From assembly GCA_001599295.1 (NCBI GenBank), contig BCGN01000001.1, positions 2,108,001 to 2,172,000 on the forward strand: a DNA stretch of 64,000 nt, given 5' to 3'. Position 1 is the first letter of the stretch; each line of letters opens with the position of its first letter. Both the position numbers and the translations under genes were made by a program. The DNA comes from Sporopachydermia quercuum. Lineage: Eukaryota; Ascomycota; Sporopachydermiomycetes; Sporopachydermiales; Sporopachydermiaceae. The notes beneath the pieces are model-generated. The model was not told the DNA's origin and searched no databases. It worked only from the letters and a program-made list of their open reading frames with translations. Of this stretch, positions 41,494-51,295 are shown one piece after another.

Positions 41494-43250
41494 TGTGGAC
41501 AGGTTAGGGGGTTGGACCGAGTCGAGAACAAGAGGATGTATTTATGTGGGAAGGAAATGCTCGAGAACGGAAAAAATATCTAATTGGGATAAATTCGCCA
41601 CGGAAAACAAAATAAGGTTGAAAACGGAGCTTGATAAAAAGAGTAGAAATAATCCGGCCGATATACCGTAAAACAGCAGAAGAGAAGACAGATGAGAATT
41701 GATCCGAGGATATACAACAAATAGAGAGAAATAAATGATGATGTAATCTAAATGGGTTCAACTGTCACGTGCATAATTTGTAGTAAATGATTACGCCATT
41801 GTCAATCGTCTCATTATAGGTGGGTGTCATTAGGTACTTCCGTGAGGAAGTGTTCAACCCAATTCGAGATCGCGGAAGAAATGACAAAGGAATATAAATA
41901 GAGTAGTTAAAATTGAAGATTCGAGCGGCTAATTTAGCTATTTGAAAATATTCTGTTGCTGTGAAACACATAAATGACTGGTAGACTCAATTTTGAATTC
42001 AGTCCACCAAAAATCTTATCAACCGACACCTAATCCAGTTTCACTACGGTCCACGACCAACTCTCACATTTATTTTTTTCCTGATACAGATCACCCTAAA
42101 TTCCTTTTTATATACACCCTTCTTCTATCCGAGTATTACATAAATATTTTCGTCTTCATAGCTCTTCTCTTCGTATCTCGCTTCACCTTCTTCTTACTCT
42201 CCTCCGATTCGGCTCATCGATTTGAACCCTAACTCAAAATCTAATTTCACATCTCTCTTCGTATCCTCCGACTCGGATCCTCTTACCTTCGAAACAACTT
42301 CGCATCTCCTCTTCCTCCCCACTTTTTCCCTTATGTGGAGAATAACCTAACAAACTTTCATAACCATTGATTGAATTACCATTTCCTTCCTTCCTTAACT
42401 TTGATTGTTNTGGTAAATGATAATAGCATGCTGACAAATGCTATGAATGATGAGATATGTATTGAGAAGCTAATAGAAAACAAGCAGATACTAATTGGTG
42501 AAATTTTGTCATCTTGACTGGTTTTTGTGTGGTAATTCAGCTATAGAAATAGAACTTCAGATTTAGGATTGCAGGTGGTAACATATCGGTAACTTATTTT
42601 ACATACCTACCACTTGATACTTTGCATCTATACTCTAAGCGCTAGAGCGTGCGACTAGCTCGAGACGAAAACCTGGAGCAAGATTTGTGTGCTTTAACTG
42701 CTTTACTGATTAGTCCGATAGACAAGTTGGAAGACCTGTAAGCGTAGCATTGAATAAGCACAGAAGATCAGGCTTTGACCATACATGAAGGACAGTGATA
42801 GAGTACGCTAGATTACGGTATGTTCTATCAATCGAACAGTGAAGACAGATTGGCAGTTATATTGGTGAGCAATAAGAAGCTTGTATCAATGATAAGGGAT
42901 TTGTTTATTTGCTGTTATAAAAGAGATCACTGGTTGATTCGCAAAATAGATAATTGAATCAGCGAATGAGAGATCGGCAAATAAGCAAATGAGCGAGTAA
43001 GCAGATAAGCAAATAGGAATTAAACAAATCTAACAATCAAAAGAACAACAGAACAAAAGAAAAAAACAGCTCAACAGTTGAATAATCCAGAAAAATAGAA
43101 TGAGCGTACAAGCACTGTTAGAGCAATATTATTAACAGTTCATCGTCATCTTTATTATTATATTATATTACATTTACATTTACATCTACATCTACTTCTA
43201 AACCAACATTGAAAAACATTTGAAGAAATATCACTTGCATTATAATCACA
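41494..43250. other. Divergent intergenic region between KEX1 and the Leu3-type gene
   Basis: 1.76 kb without a supportable gene. A TCACGTG box is at 41765-41771, 270 bp upstream of KEX1. Near 42960-43015 there is an imperfect AAGCAAAT-type repeat, and near 43168-43200 a hexamer repeat of ACATTT/ACATCT in the leader of the downstream gene. Confidence 0.5.
41765..41771. promoter_or_regulatory. TCACGTG box upstream of KEX1
   Basis: A palindromic E-box core with the Cbf1-preferred T, 272 bp from the KEX1 ATG. Role inferred only. Confidence 0.3.
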
Positions 43251-46200
43251 ATGAACATAATAGACTCCTCAGAAGGATGCAATTCGTCGTCTTCACCTCC
43301 TCCAATCAATTCAAGCTACAACGGCTTACCAGCAAACTTTCCTCAATTATCTACATCGACAGTGAAGCAACGCACTGTTCGTTCTTGCACTAACTGCAGA
43401 CAACAGAAAATCAAGTGTAATGCTACTGATACATTTCCAAAACCTTGTGCCACGTGTGAGAAAAGAGGGAAGCTGTGTGAAGTTGATCCTTTATTTAAAC
43501 CTGTTCGAACAGGTCATAGCCAGCTATTGAAAGAAGATATGGTGAAGCTGCGGAAAGTGATCGATAAGCTGATTACACGCGAGAACGTTCTTTTCAGCTT
43601 TTTAGAAGCCGAGATATCAGATGATGGTTTAAAAAGCAAGATTTGGTGCTTATTTGAAGCTGAGGATGATATGAAAAATGACAAGAAAAGTAAAACGAGA
43701 AAGGAAGTAGAGAATATGAATTTGACACCAGATGAAATAAGGGTGATCTTAGATGAAAGGGAAGGAGAGAAGGAAAAGGAAAAGGATAGAGAAAGGACAA
43801 CAGACTTGAAAGAATGTAAACATGAAAACGAAGGATACACTCGAATTGAGATACTGAAAGATAAAGTAAACAAATTTCTCTCTCATAGTAAGAAAAGGAG
43901 TTATGGTGATAGTAAGAGTATCAATATCAACAGTAACAGTAGTGTTTGTGATAGAAACAGAAATGCATTGAATACAACAAATGGACCGGTCATTACAAGT
44001 ATAGCAAACACGTTAACCAGCCACAATAATGCTAAATCTACCTCTGATATCGCCGACTCTACTACAGGTACTACCAATAGCTCTACTTCTACTGCTACTT
44101 CCACCACTAATAGCACTATGAATACTAAGACATCTCCTCATACCAACAATTCCATGAGCTCATCGCTAAAACAACAGAATCCTCAGTATGCTCAACTACG
44201 AAACAACCCTTCAACTATATTAAACAGTCCTAATGAATCTTTCCCGTCTAAAAATCCTCTCTACTCTTTGCAAAGCACTATTGATTCTAGAAAGAATACT
44301 GAAAACCTATCACAGACTCAGCTTCAGCCACCGCAACAGTCTCATAGTTCAGCTCTTCTGTTCTCCTCCTCTTTGGCTGCCACATCCTTTAAACTTGGAA
44401 ACATTGTCTTAGACTGGAACCAGGCAGCTCTGCTTCATAAACGATTCATGTCAGAATACTGTCCTCTTTTTCCTATTCTTACTTCAAACTCGGCTTCGGA
44501 GCTTTTCGCCCAATCGCCTTTGTTGTTCTGGACAGTTATGCTCACTGCTTCTTTATCAGAGCCTGATCCTTCTTTATACATATCATTATCGCTGCTTATT
44601 AAACAGCTAGCTATTGAAACTTGTTGGATCAATACTCCAAGATCAACACATATAGTGCAGGCATTACTAATTCTCTCCATGTGGCCTTTGCCTAACCAGA
44701 AGGTATTGGACGATTGTTCCTATCGTTTCACAGGCTTGGCAAAATGCTTAGCTTTACAGTTAGGTCTTCACCGGGGAGAGTTTATGGAAGAGTTTTCTCG
44801 GAAGCAAGCTACGTTCCCTGAAGCTGAAAAATGGCGCACGCGGTCTTGGACAGGCGTCTTCTTTTCGGAACAATTCTGGAGCTCTATACTTGGCCTCCCA
44901 CCTAGTATCCATATCGACAATCTTGTCGAAGCAGCTCAGTTTGATGANACGCTGCCAGGAAACTTCCGGGCGCTGCTCCAGCTTGCAGGGTTTAATTCTA
45001 AGGTATTTGCAGTGATGGGATCGAATATTGACAGTGCTACAGGGCTCATTGATGCTAAGACACGGTGCAGCTCTTTAAAAGTAATGGAAACCCAGCTTGA
45101 CCAGTTGAAACACGATATAGACTTAGGAGGAAAGAGTGTGAAGCTTTACTATAACTATGTCCGCTTGACACTGTGTTGTTTTGCCTTTTTCCCTGAAACT
45201 CCAGTAGAAGACCAACTGCAGTTTGTCCATGTAGCATTTGATGCAGCATTGAACATCGTAAGATGTTTTATAGCATTGTATGGTGAGCATGAAGGTAGAA
45301 AACAAGTAATAGAGTATCCTATTTATGTCCGACAGTCAGTATCGTTTGCAGCTCTGGTATTATTCAGGCTCTANGCTTCCAGCTTCTATGTATATAATGA
45401 TGAAGCCAGGAGTAATGCTATGGGTGCTCTAATCAAAGTTTACAAGATATTTAAAGCTCAGATTGTATTATGGAGCATTCCAGACAATGGGACTAATGTT
45501 GGTAACATAGGAAATAGTGCTGGAAATGATGGTAATAGCTTAAATACTTCTTTGATATTAAACGATATTACTAGACAAACAAAATTATGGGAAAAGGTGA
45601 ATTTAGCATATGCCAGACATCCTGAGATCTTCGTTGATACTGGAGGAATAGTTATCAAGATGGCTTCGCATCTGACGGCGTCTTTGTTCTATGAGCTGAT
45701 ATGGTACTATCACGAGGCTCGGAAGCGGGATGAGCCGAGTCGAGCTATTCCGACACCGTCTCCGTGTTCTTCTGAATGTTCGGCATCTCATATTTCAAGC
45801 CCGTTGATTACTGGGAACAATAATAACAGTAGTGGTGTCAATAATAGTCGTAATAACAATATAGGAGCTCGGAAGAGAAGAAGACTGATACATCCGAAAC
45901 TACCAGGGAAGCGGATGCACGAAAGTTACCCCTCGCCGCTTCCGATGGATGGAATTCAAGGATATATTCAGCCTATTGTCNAAAAACATATGCCATTAGA
46001 CGGAGGATTAAACAGTCTTGCATGGGATAACACAGCAGCAGCCCATAGTATTATGGCATTAGCCAATTCCCGAGGCGGATCTAGTAATAACATAGCAGGA
46101 ATGTTAACGGATGACCTTTTAGTTGTCAATTCAGCATATGCTCCTTTTATGACTATGGGAAATGAAACAAGTGCTAGCTTGGATAATGGGTATGGGAAGA

Positions 46201-46604
46201 GTCGAAGTAGCATGAATAATAGGAGTAGCAGGAAGACTGGTGAGAATAATGGTGATGATAACAAGAATAGTATCGATGACAATACTACTACCACTGGTGA
46301 TAGTACTTTCACTGCTAATGTTCCTAACTCTGCTAATATTTCCAATACTGCCAACATCACAACGACCCATCTTGCAAGTATTCCTATCATAAGAACAGCT
46401 AGTTCACTCAATAGCACAAGGCCAGCATCTCCAGGCGTTGGAAACGTGAATGGTGTTGATTTCATGAGCGCAGAAGAAGCTAATCTTCAGAAACTGATCT
46501 CTGGAAATGATTTCTTTGGTAATGGTATAATAGTAGGACAAGAGGAGTATGGTATTGACGATTTTCTTGGTTGGTATGATATGGACATGATAAGGAATTT
46601 CTAG
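43251..46604 (+). CDS. Zn2Cys6 transcription factor, Leu3-like type
   Basis: 1,117 residues. The zinc cluster has Cys46, 49, 56, 66, 69 and 76 in RSCTNCRQQKIKCNA and PCATCEKRGKLC, spacing C-x2-C-x6-C-x9-C-x2-C-x6-C, as in Leu3. After the cluster come FKPVRTGHSQLLKEDMVKLR and a predicted coiled coil. A charged and Ser/Thr/Asn-rich linker (about 140-380) leads to a fungal middle homology region (about 390-830, e.g. ALLILSMWPLPNQK, GLAKCLALQLGLHRGEF). Further low-complexity sequence follows. The acidic-aromatic C-terminus YGIDDFLGWYDMDM resembles an activation domain. Leu3 controls branched-chain amino acid genes with isopropylmalate as cofactor, but War1- and other Leu3-like paralogues share this layout, so targets are not assigned. 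Intact frame with three ambiguous bases. Confidence 0.86.
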   Translation: MNIIDSSEGCNSSSSPPPINSSYNGLPANFPQLSTSTVKQRTVRSCTNCRQQKIKCNATDTFPKPCATCEKRGKLCEVDPLFKPVRTGHSQLLKEDMVKLRKVIDKLITRENVLFSFLEAEISDDGLKSKIWCLFEAEDDMKNDKKSKTRKEVENMNLTPDEIRVILDEREGEKEKEKDRERTTDLKECKHENEGYTRIEILKDKVNKFLSHSKKRSYGDSKSININSNSSVCDRNRNALNTTNGPVITSIANTLTSHNNAKSTSDIADSTTGTTNSSTSTATSTTNSTMNTKTSPHTNNSMSSSLKQQNPQYAQLRNNPSTILNSPNESFPSKNPLYSLQSTIDSRKNTENLSQTQLQPPQQSHSSALLFSSSLAATSFKLGNIVLDWNQAALLHKRFMSEYCPLFPILTSNSASELFAQSPLLFWTVMLTASLSEPDPSLYISLSLLIKQLAIETCWINTPRSTHIVQALLILSMWPLPNQKVLDDCSYRFTGLAKCLALQLGLHRGEFMEEFSRKQATFPEAEKWRTRSWTGVFFSEQFWSSILGLPPSIHIDNLVEAAQFDXTLPGNFRALLQLAGFNSKVFAVMGSNIDSATGLIDAKTRCSSLKVMETQLDQLKHDIDLGGKSVKLYYNYVRLTLCCFAFFPETPVEDQLQFVHVAFDAALNIVRCFIALYGEHEGRKQVIEYPIYVRQSVSFAALVLFRLXASSFYVYNDEARSNAMGALIKVYKIFKAQIVLWSIPDNGTNVGNIGNSAGNDGNSLNTSLILNDITRQTKLWEKVNLAYARHPEIFVDTGGIVIKMASHLTASLFYELIWYYHEARKRDEPSRAIPTPSPCSSECSASHISSPLITGNNNNSSGVNNSRNNNIGARKRRRLIHPKLPGKRMHESYPSPLPMDGIQGYIQPIVXKHMPLDGGLNSLAWDNTAAAHSIMALANSRGGSSNNIAGMLTDDLLVVNSAYAPFMTMGNETSASLDNGYGKSRSSMNNRSSRKTGENNGDDNKNSIDDNTTTTGDSTFTANVPNSANISNTANITTTHLASIPIIRTASSLNSTRPASPGVGNVNGVDFMSAEEANLQKLISGNDFFGNGIIVGQEEYGIDDFLGWYDMDMIRNF

Positions 46605-47628
46605 AGGATAAGGAATGGTTAGATGCAGATAGAGAGGTGATATTATAGACTATTATCCTTGTTATTATTAATATTAATATCATCATCATCACCGTCATCA
46701 TCATATCATCATCGTCATCATCATCATAATTGTTTAGTTCGTTGCTCTATCTTCTCTATAATTCTGTTTGGTCCTTCCTCTTCCTGCATGGCACTGTTAT
46801 TATCCTGTTCTTATCATTAATACAATGATAGCCTGAGATGAAGGGAAGCTCTCTTCTAAAATAACAAATGTTTTGATGTAGATATTTATGTATGCATGTA
46901 CGAATGTATGTATGTTTATATATATAATGAGGCCTGTTGATAAAGTTTAAGAACTTTTACTTCATTGTTCTCAGCTATCAGCTATTAATTACTAAGATTG
47001 TAACAAGTGCTCATATCTTATCTTCACTTGTTGCATCTTCTTGTAGGATTTACACCAGAGATATATTTGTCGTTATCAGATCCTGACAAGTCATTGATTG
47101 CGTATTGGGAACGAACGCCATTTAGTATATACTAGTTGATCAACTTAAACGTCTCACATGAACATTATCTCCTGTTCGTGCCTCTTTTTTGGTAAGTAGT
47201 ATTGAATTGCGGGTGCTAGTGAAGAAAGAAGCGGAGTAGTTAATTTGTTGAAGATGCTATCTATACCACAATATCTGAAGTTGAAATCAGAGTCTGAGTT
47301 GTATTGAACAGCTCAAAACTTACCATTATTGCGTTACTCTTGTACCTTTGTTTAATCTCTATTCCTCTGTATCTTTATCCTCCCCAGTCTGTTCATTTTA
47401 TGTCTTGAAGATGATTAAAACAACAGTGGCTCAACACATCTTAAAGATGTGATACAATTGCTATCTTTTATGCGTAGTCTTTATCAACCGGAGCCTGTTG
47501 AATTGCCAGTATTAGTACTATTGCCAAAACCAATGTATTATACAATTTATTAGCATTATAGTGTTATTGTATTATAATCGCCACACTATCAACCTAGCCA
47601 AAAATCCACTTTTTCACAAAATTTTCCT
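46605..47628. other. Convergent intergenic region between the Leu3-type and lipase genes
   Basis: 1.0 kb holding both 3' UTRs. It starts with an ATC-rich stretch (46677-46727). No gene seen. Confidence 0.55.
46677..46727. repeat. Imperfect ATC trinucleotide repeat
   Basis: An interrupted run of ATC/GTC triplets in the 3' UTR of the Leu3-type gene. Confidence 0.8.
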
Positions 47629-49032
47629 TCAATTAATCCTGACTGAACCTGATCGAGTTCTCTTGCCCCCATTCAATGCATAAAACTGTTCTAAAGTTTC
47701 TGTAGGTGTTTTATCCGAAACTGACGACATAGCAGATAGCACATGAGGTAGACTTGTCTCATTCACTTTATCAGACCATATTATATCCAAATGTTCGTAA
47801 CCATTGATACCAATAGCAATAGTATCTTGTGGCAATTTATTGAGCATGGCATCGATATCTACCAATGAATCTGCTTTCCCATATATCAGTAGAATAGGTG
47901 AGATAATGTTTTCTGTAGGGAACGGGGCTACTCTATAATGTCTAGAGTCAAGAGAGCCTATTCCAGCGTTTAAAGAATCATCAAATAACTGGAAGTTTTG
48001 ATTTCTCATTATTTGGAACCAATGGACAACTGATTTCACCGAAGTGTAAGAATATAAATGCTCATAGGACACCATTTTCTGATAGAAAGAGATATTGTCC
48101 CCGTGCCAGTTGAATAAGAAAATCAACATCCAATCGATCACCTTCACAAACAATGGGGGATACATAATACTTTGCCAGAACACCGTTGAGTCCAGAATTG
48201 CCTTTCTGCCAAAGAAAAGGTACAACAAAGAAGGGGAAGCTTTCATCAGAGAGTCAACTATTTTGTTTCGAAGTCCTGGTGGTGCCATAGCAGGTGCCAA
48301 AGCAATGAACAACTTCACTTTGGCTGCTAATGCTGGATTTATAGACAATGCGGCAAATGATTGAGCAGATCCTTGCGAGAAGCCAATACACGTGATGTCT
48401 TTTTGCTTGGTGAGACCAAGGATATAATCAATAGAATCAGGAATATCGTATAAAGCAAAATCATCAATGGAAAAGTTCCAGAAAGCCTGTTCACTTGGGG
48501 TTTTGTTGATATGTTTCCGTGAATACTTATTTCCTCGATTATTTCCAAGCCAAACATCATAGCCAAGCTCAGTGAGAGCAAATGGCAAGTTGTTCTTTTC
48601 TTCCAATTGGCATACCCAGATTTCGCTGTTCATGAGTAGACCATGATGGAGGTATACTACAGGCTTACCGGTAGCCCCAGCGGATGCTCTTTTCCTCCAA
48701 TGGGAGTTTTTCCCACCGCCAATTCTATGCAGACACAGTAGATAACCATCTTTTGTCTGCACTACATGTTCTTCTGCTTCATATCCAAAAGTAGAGCACA
48801 TTTCAACGAAGCCTGATGCGTCAATGAGCTTATCGACTTTTTCCCTTAATTCAGGGGAAACATTGGTGTCAATATTGTCGTCGGTGAAGATTGTAAAAAG
48901 TCTTCTCGTGAGTCTTGTAAAAAAGTTGATGACTATATCGGGAAGAAGAGATGTTATTTGGGTGATGAACCATTCCACCAATAGAAGGAAAGAAGAAAGT
49001 AGAAGAGATAGGTAGAATATCAGTGCGTTCAT
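47629..49032 (-). CDS. Steryl ester hydrolase/lipase of the Tgl1/Yeh family
   Basis: 467 residues from the first in-frame ATG at 49032; the open frame upstream has no ATG. One N-terminal membrane segment (LIFYLSLLLSSFLLLVEWFI, about 4-23) precedes an alpha/beta-hydrolase core. Conserved blocks are the acid-lipase N-terminal motif GYEAEEHVVQTKDGYLL, the HG oxyanion loop LHHGLL (128-133), YDVWLGNNRGNKYSR (158-172), the nucleophile elbow GFSQGS with Ser219, Asp388 in GKADSLVD and His414 in GYEHLD. In yeast Tgl1, Yeh1 and Yeh2 hydrolyse steryl esters at lipid droplets or the plasma membrane (family knowledge); which paralogue this is cannot be decided. All catalytic residues are present. It is divergent from the C2H2 regulator, with TCACGTG at 49305. 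Confidence 0.93.
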   Translation of the reverse strand: MNALIFYLSLLLSSFLLLVEWFITQITSLLPDIVINFFTRLTRRLFTIFTDDNIDTNVSPELREKVDKLIDASGFVEMCSTFGYEAEEHVVQTKDGYLLCLHRIGGGKNSHWRKRASAGATGKPVVYLHHGLLMNSEIWVCQLEEKNNLPFALTELGYDVWLGNNRGNKYSRKHINKTPSEQAFWNFSIDDFALYDIPDSIDYILGLTKQKDITCIGFSQGSAQSFAALSINPALAAKVKLFIALAPAMAPPGLRNKIVDSLMKASPSLLYLFFGRKAILDSTVFWQSIMYPPLFVKVIDWMLIFLFNWHGDNISFYQKMVSYEHLYSYTSVKSVVHWFQIMRNQNFQLFDDSLNAGIGSLDSRHYRVAPFPTENIISPILLIYGKADSLVDIDAMLNKLPQDTIAIGINGYEHLDIIWSDKVNETSLPHVLSAMSSVSDKTPTETLEQFYALNGGKRTRSGSVRIN

Positions 49033-51295
49033 TCTGCTTATAGTAAAACCATACGCAACGCGAAGAATGTGCTTACTATGTAAAATATGGTAATCTGTAA
49101 TGTCTACCAATCTACTTTGCTGGGCATCTAATAATCAATATTCAACGGTAGAATTGTTAATCTTATATAAGAGGAGTCTTGATGGTTCCCAATGATCAAT
49201 GATAGAAGAAAAAGGAGCAAACAGGAAGGTTTTGCGATATGAAAATGGAAGGCTCATGGAACTCTTCTGTAAATGGAAGCGGCCTAACTAAACTTTAATA
49301 TATGTCACGTGGTTAGAATATATTATTTGCATGTGATAATAGAAATGAATGATTATGTGATCTTATATTAGAGATATAAAGAGTGTAATTATTGAATACG
49401 TAATCTCACAAATATCAGTTCTTAGATCGGATTTACAAGGCTTAGCAAAGTTAAACTCAGGGTGGAGATGAACGGCCAGGGCGAAAGTCAATTTTCAATA
49501 CGAGTATGAAATACTAAAGTTTGAAATAAAAGGAAGAACAAGAAATCGGCAAAAACAATCAACATCATCCTTTCTTCATTCACATTGTAGTATAAAACTA
49601 TTTCTAGAACATGGAGCTGCATGGACTCTAATTTCAAAGATGAGGCTAATGCGAGCGCTAGAAAATTAAAATTAATTAGCAAAAATTATTCAGTCATAAT
49701 TCTTTGACGTCAGAGCTTAATCTTCTTTGCGAAAGGCTGCCAAAGGTCTCAAGACTCATTTATGTCTTACATTCTTAGATCTATTCATCTTCAACTCTCT
49801 GATCGACTGGTTGGTGCACACATTTATTAGTACAATCAAGTGAAGTAAGTTGTCAGATCGTTGGAATCTTTCTTGAGATAGCCCCTTAACCTACCAGTAT
49901 GCAAATGAAATCACATTTATCAATAACGCGACAAGCAGTAGTACATCAAATTCCTTGCGGACGTCTATTCTATCAAGTCAAGTGACTTTCCAATACGTCT
50001 ATAATCACCAGCTAAAAGCACTCCAAATCAATATGACAAAATAAAACAAATAGGACGCCAAGACATTAATTTGACTTTTTTTATCTTATTGACGTTTCTC
50101 TGACATATAATTATTTATATTGTGTTGAATTTTCGAAATAATAATAAAATAATATCCACAGTAATATAATAATAAATCCGATCAATATTAATCAAAATAT
50201 CATACCTGAAATTTCATCAAAAGAAACGGATTACGTAATCGATTTGAACATGAAACTACATGTCAAAACAAATCGATTGATCTGAGAAATATATACTAAT
50301 ACATACCGGTTCAATGAAACTAGAAGACCTGTTAAGAATACAGAGAGAAATTGAGATATTAGTTATTTTTTGAATTAAGCTGGAATAACTTGAAAATAGC
50401 GTTGGAATCTGCTGCTAAGGAGCAAAATTTCCATGTCGCAATCCAGTTCCGAGGAGATTAAGTTTGACGTAAGCTCAAATAAAGCTATAGTGAACCCCCA
50501 ATTGGGCAAATCTTAGTGCAAATAATTATATTAAAGTTTTAGTTTGGGCACCTTTCCAATCTTCCATATTAATCCAATATTTGTCATCCCTGTTCTGACA
50601 AACGGCCTTTCTACCCTTAATGTCAGATCAACGGTTTCTACTCTTCCTAATAATATTTTATCAAGTTTTATTTTCAATAAAGAAAAATACTTTTTTACCT
50701 GTCCTTTATCCAATTTTTTACCTATAGAGCTCTTATTTACGACATATATTCACTCTTTCCATCTTTGCCTCCACTTTATTCAGATGCAATGCCTGGACCT
50801 TTACTGTATGTCTCATATTCTTGTCCTATACCTCTCGCTCCTGTATCTTCTTCATCACACATCTTTAGTGTTTTCCAGTCTCTCCTGTTACCCCCTTGTC
50901 ATGACATTTTCACTTATTCTGCATTTCCTTTGTAACTCTTAACTCTTCATTTCACCTCCTTCGTTGCTTAATACAATAATAGAATCACCAGACCAATTGA
51001 TAGAGAGATGAAACAAGAATAAACAAGAGGAAACGGCGGCTGACTTCATCGGAATAAGAGTAAGAAATCCGAGAATTGTACCCAAGATTTCTGACAGAAC
51101 TGTCATTGTGTGACAAGGTTTGCATCTGCTCTGATTTGGATTTGCAGTGATCTGTGGAGATAAACAAAAGAACATCACAAACTGTGGAATCGGAACAAAG
51201 GGAAGGAGAAATCTCAATTTGTGTCACATTTAGGTTCGCTAGAGCATTGGAAACTATAAATTTCTGCATCAGTAGCTGCGCCACTATCAGAAACC
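49033..51295. other. Divergent intergenic region between the lipase and C2H2 genes
   Basis: 2.26 kb. TCACGTG occurs at 49305-49311, 273 bp upstream of the lipase. The 50.0-50.3 kb part is extremely AT-rich. Frames at 50544-50942 (+) and 50939-51284 (-) lack credible starts or coding character, and I do not support them. Confidence 0.5.
49305..49311. promoter_or_regulatory. TCACGTG box upstream of the lipase gene
   Basis: Same Cbf1-type core as at 30393, 31221, 31234 and 41765; 273 bp from the lipase ATG. Function inferred. Confidence 0.3.

Noticed and set aside
50544-50942. 132-codon ORF (+)
   Set aside because: Non-ATG start and pyrimidine-rich sequence read as Leu/Ser/Phe; looks like chance.
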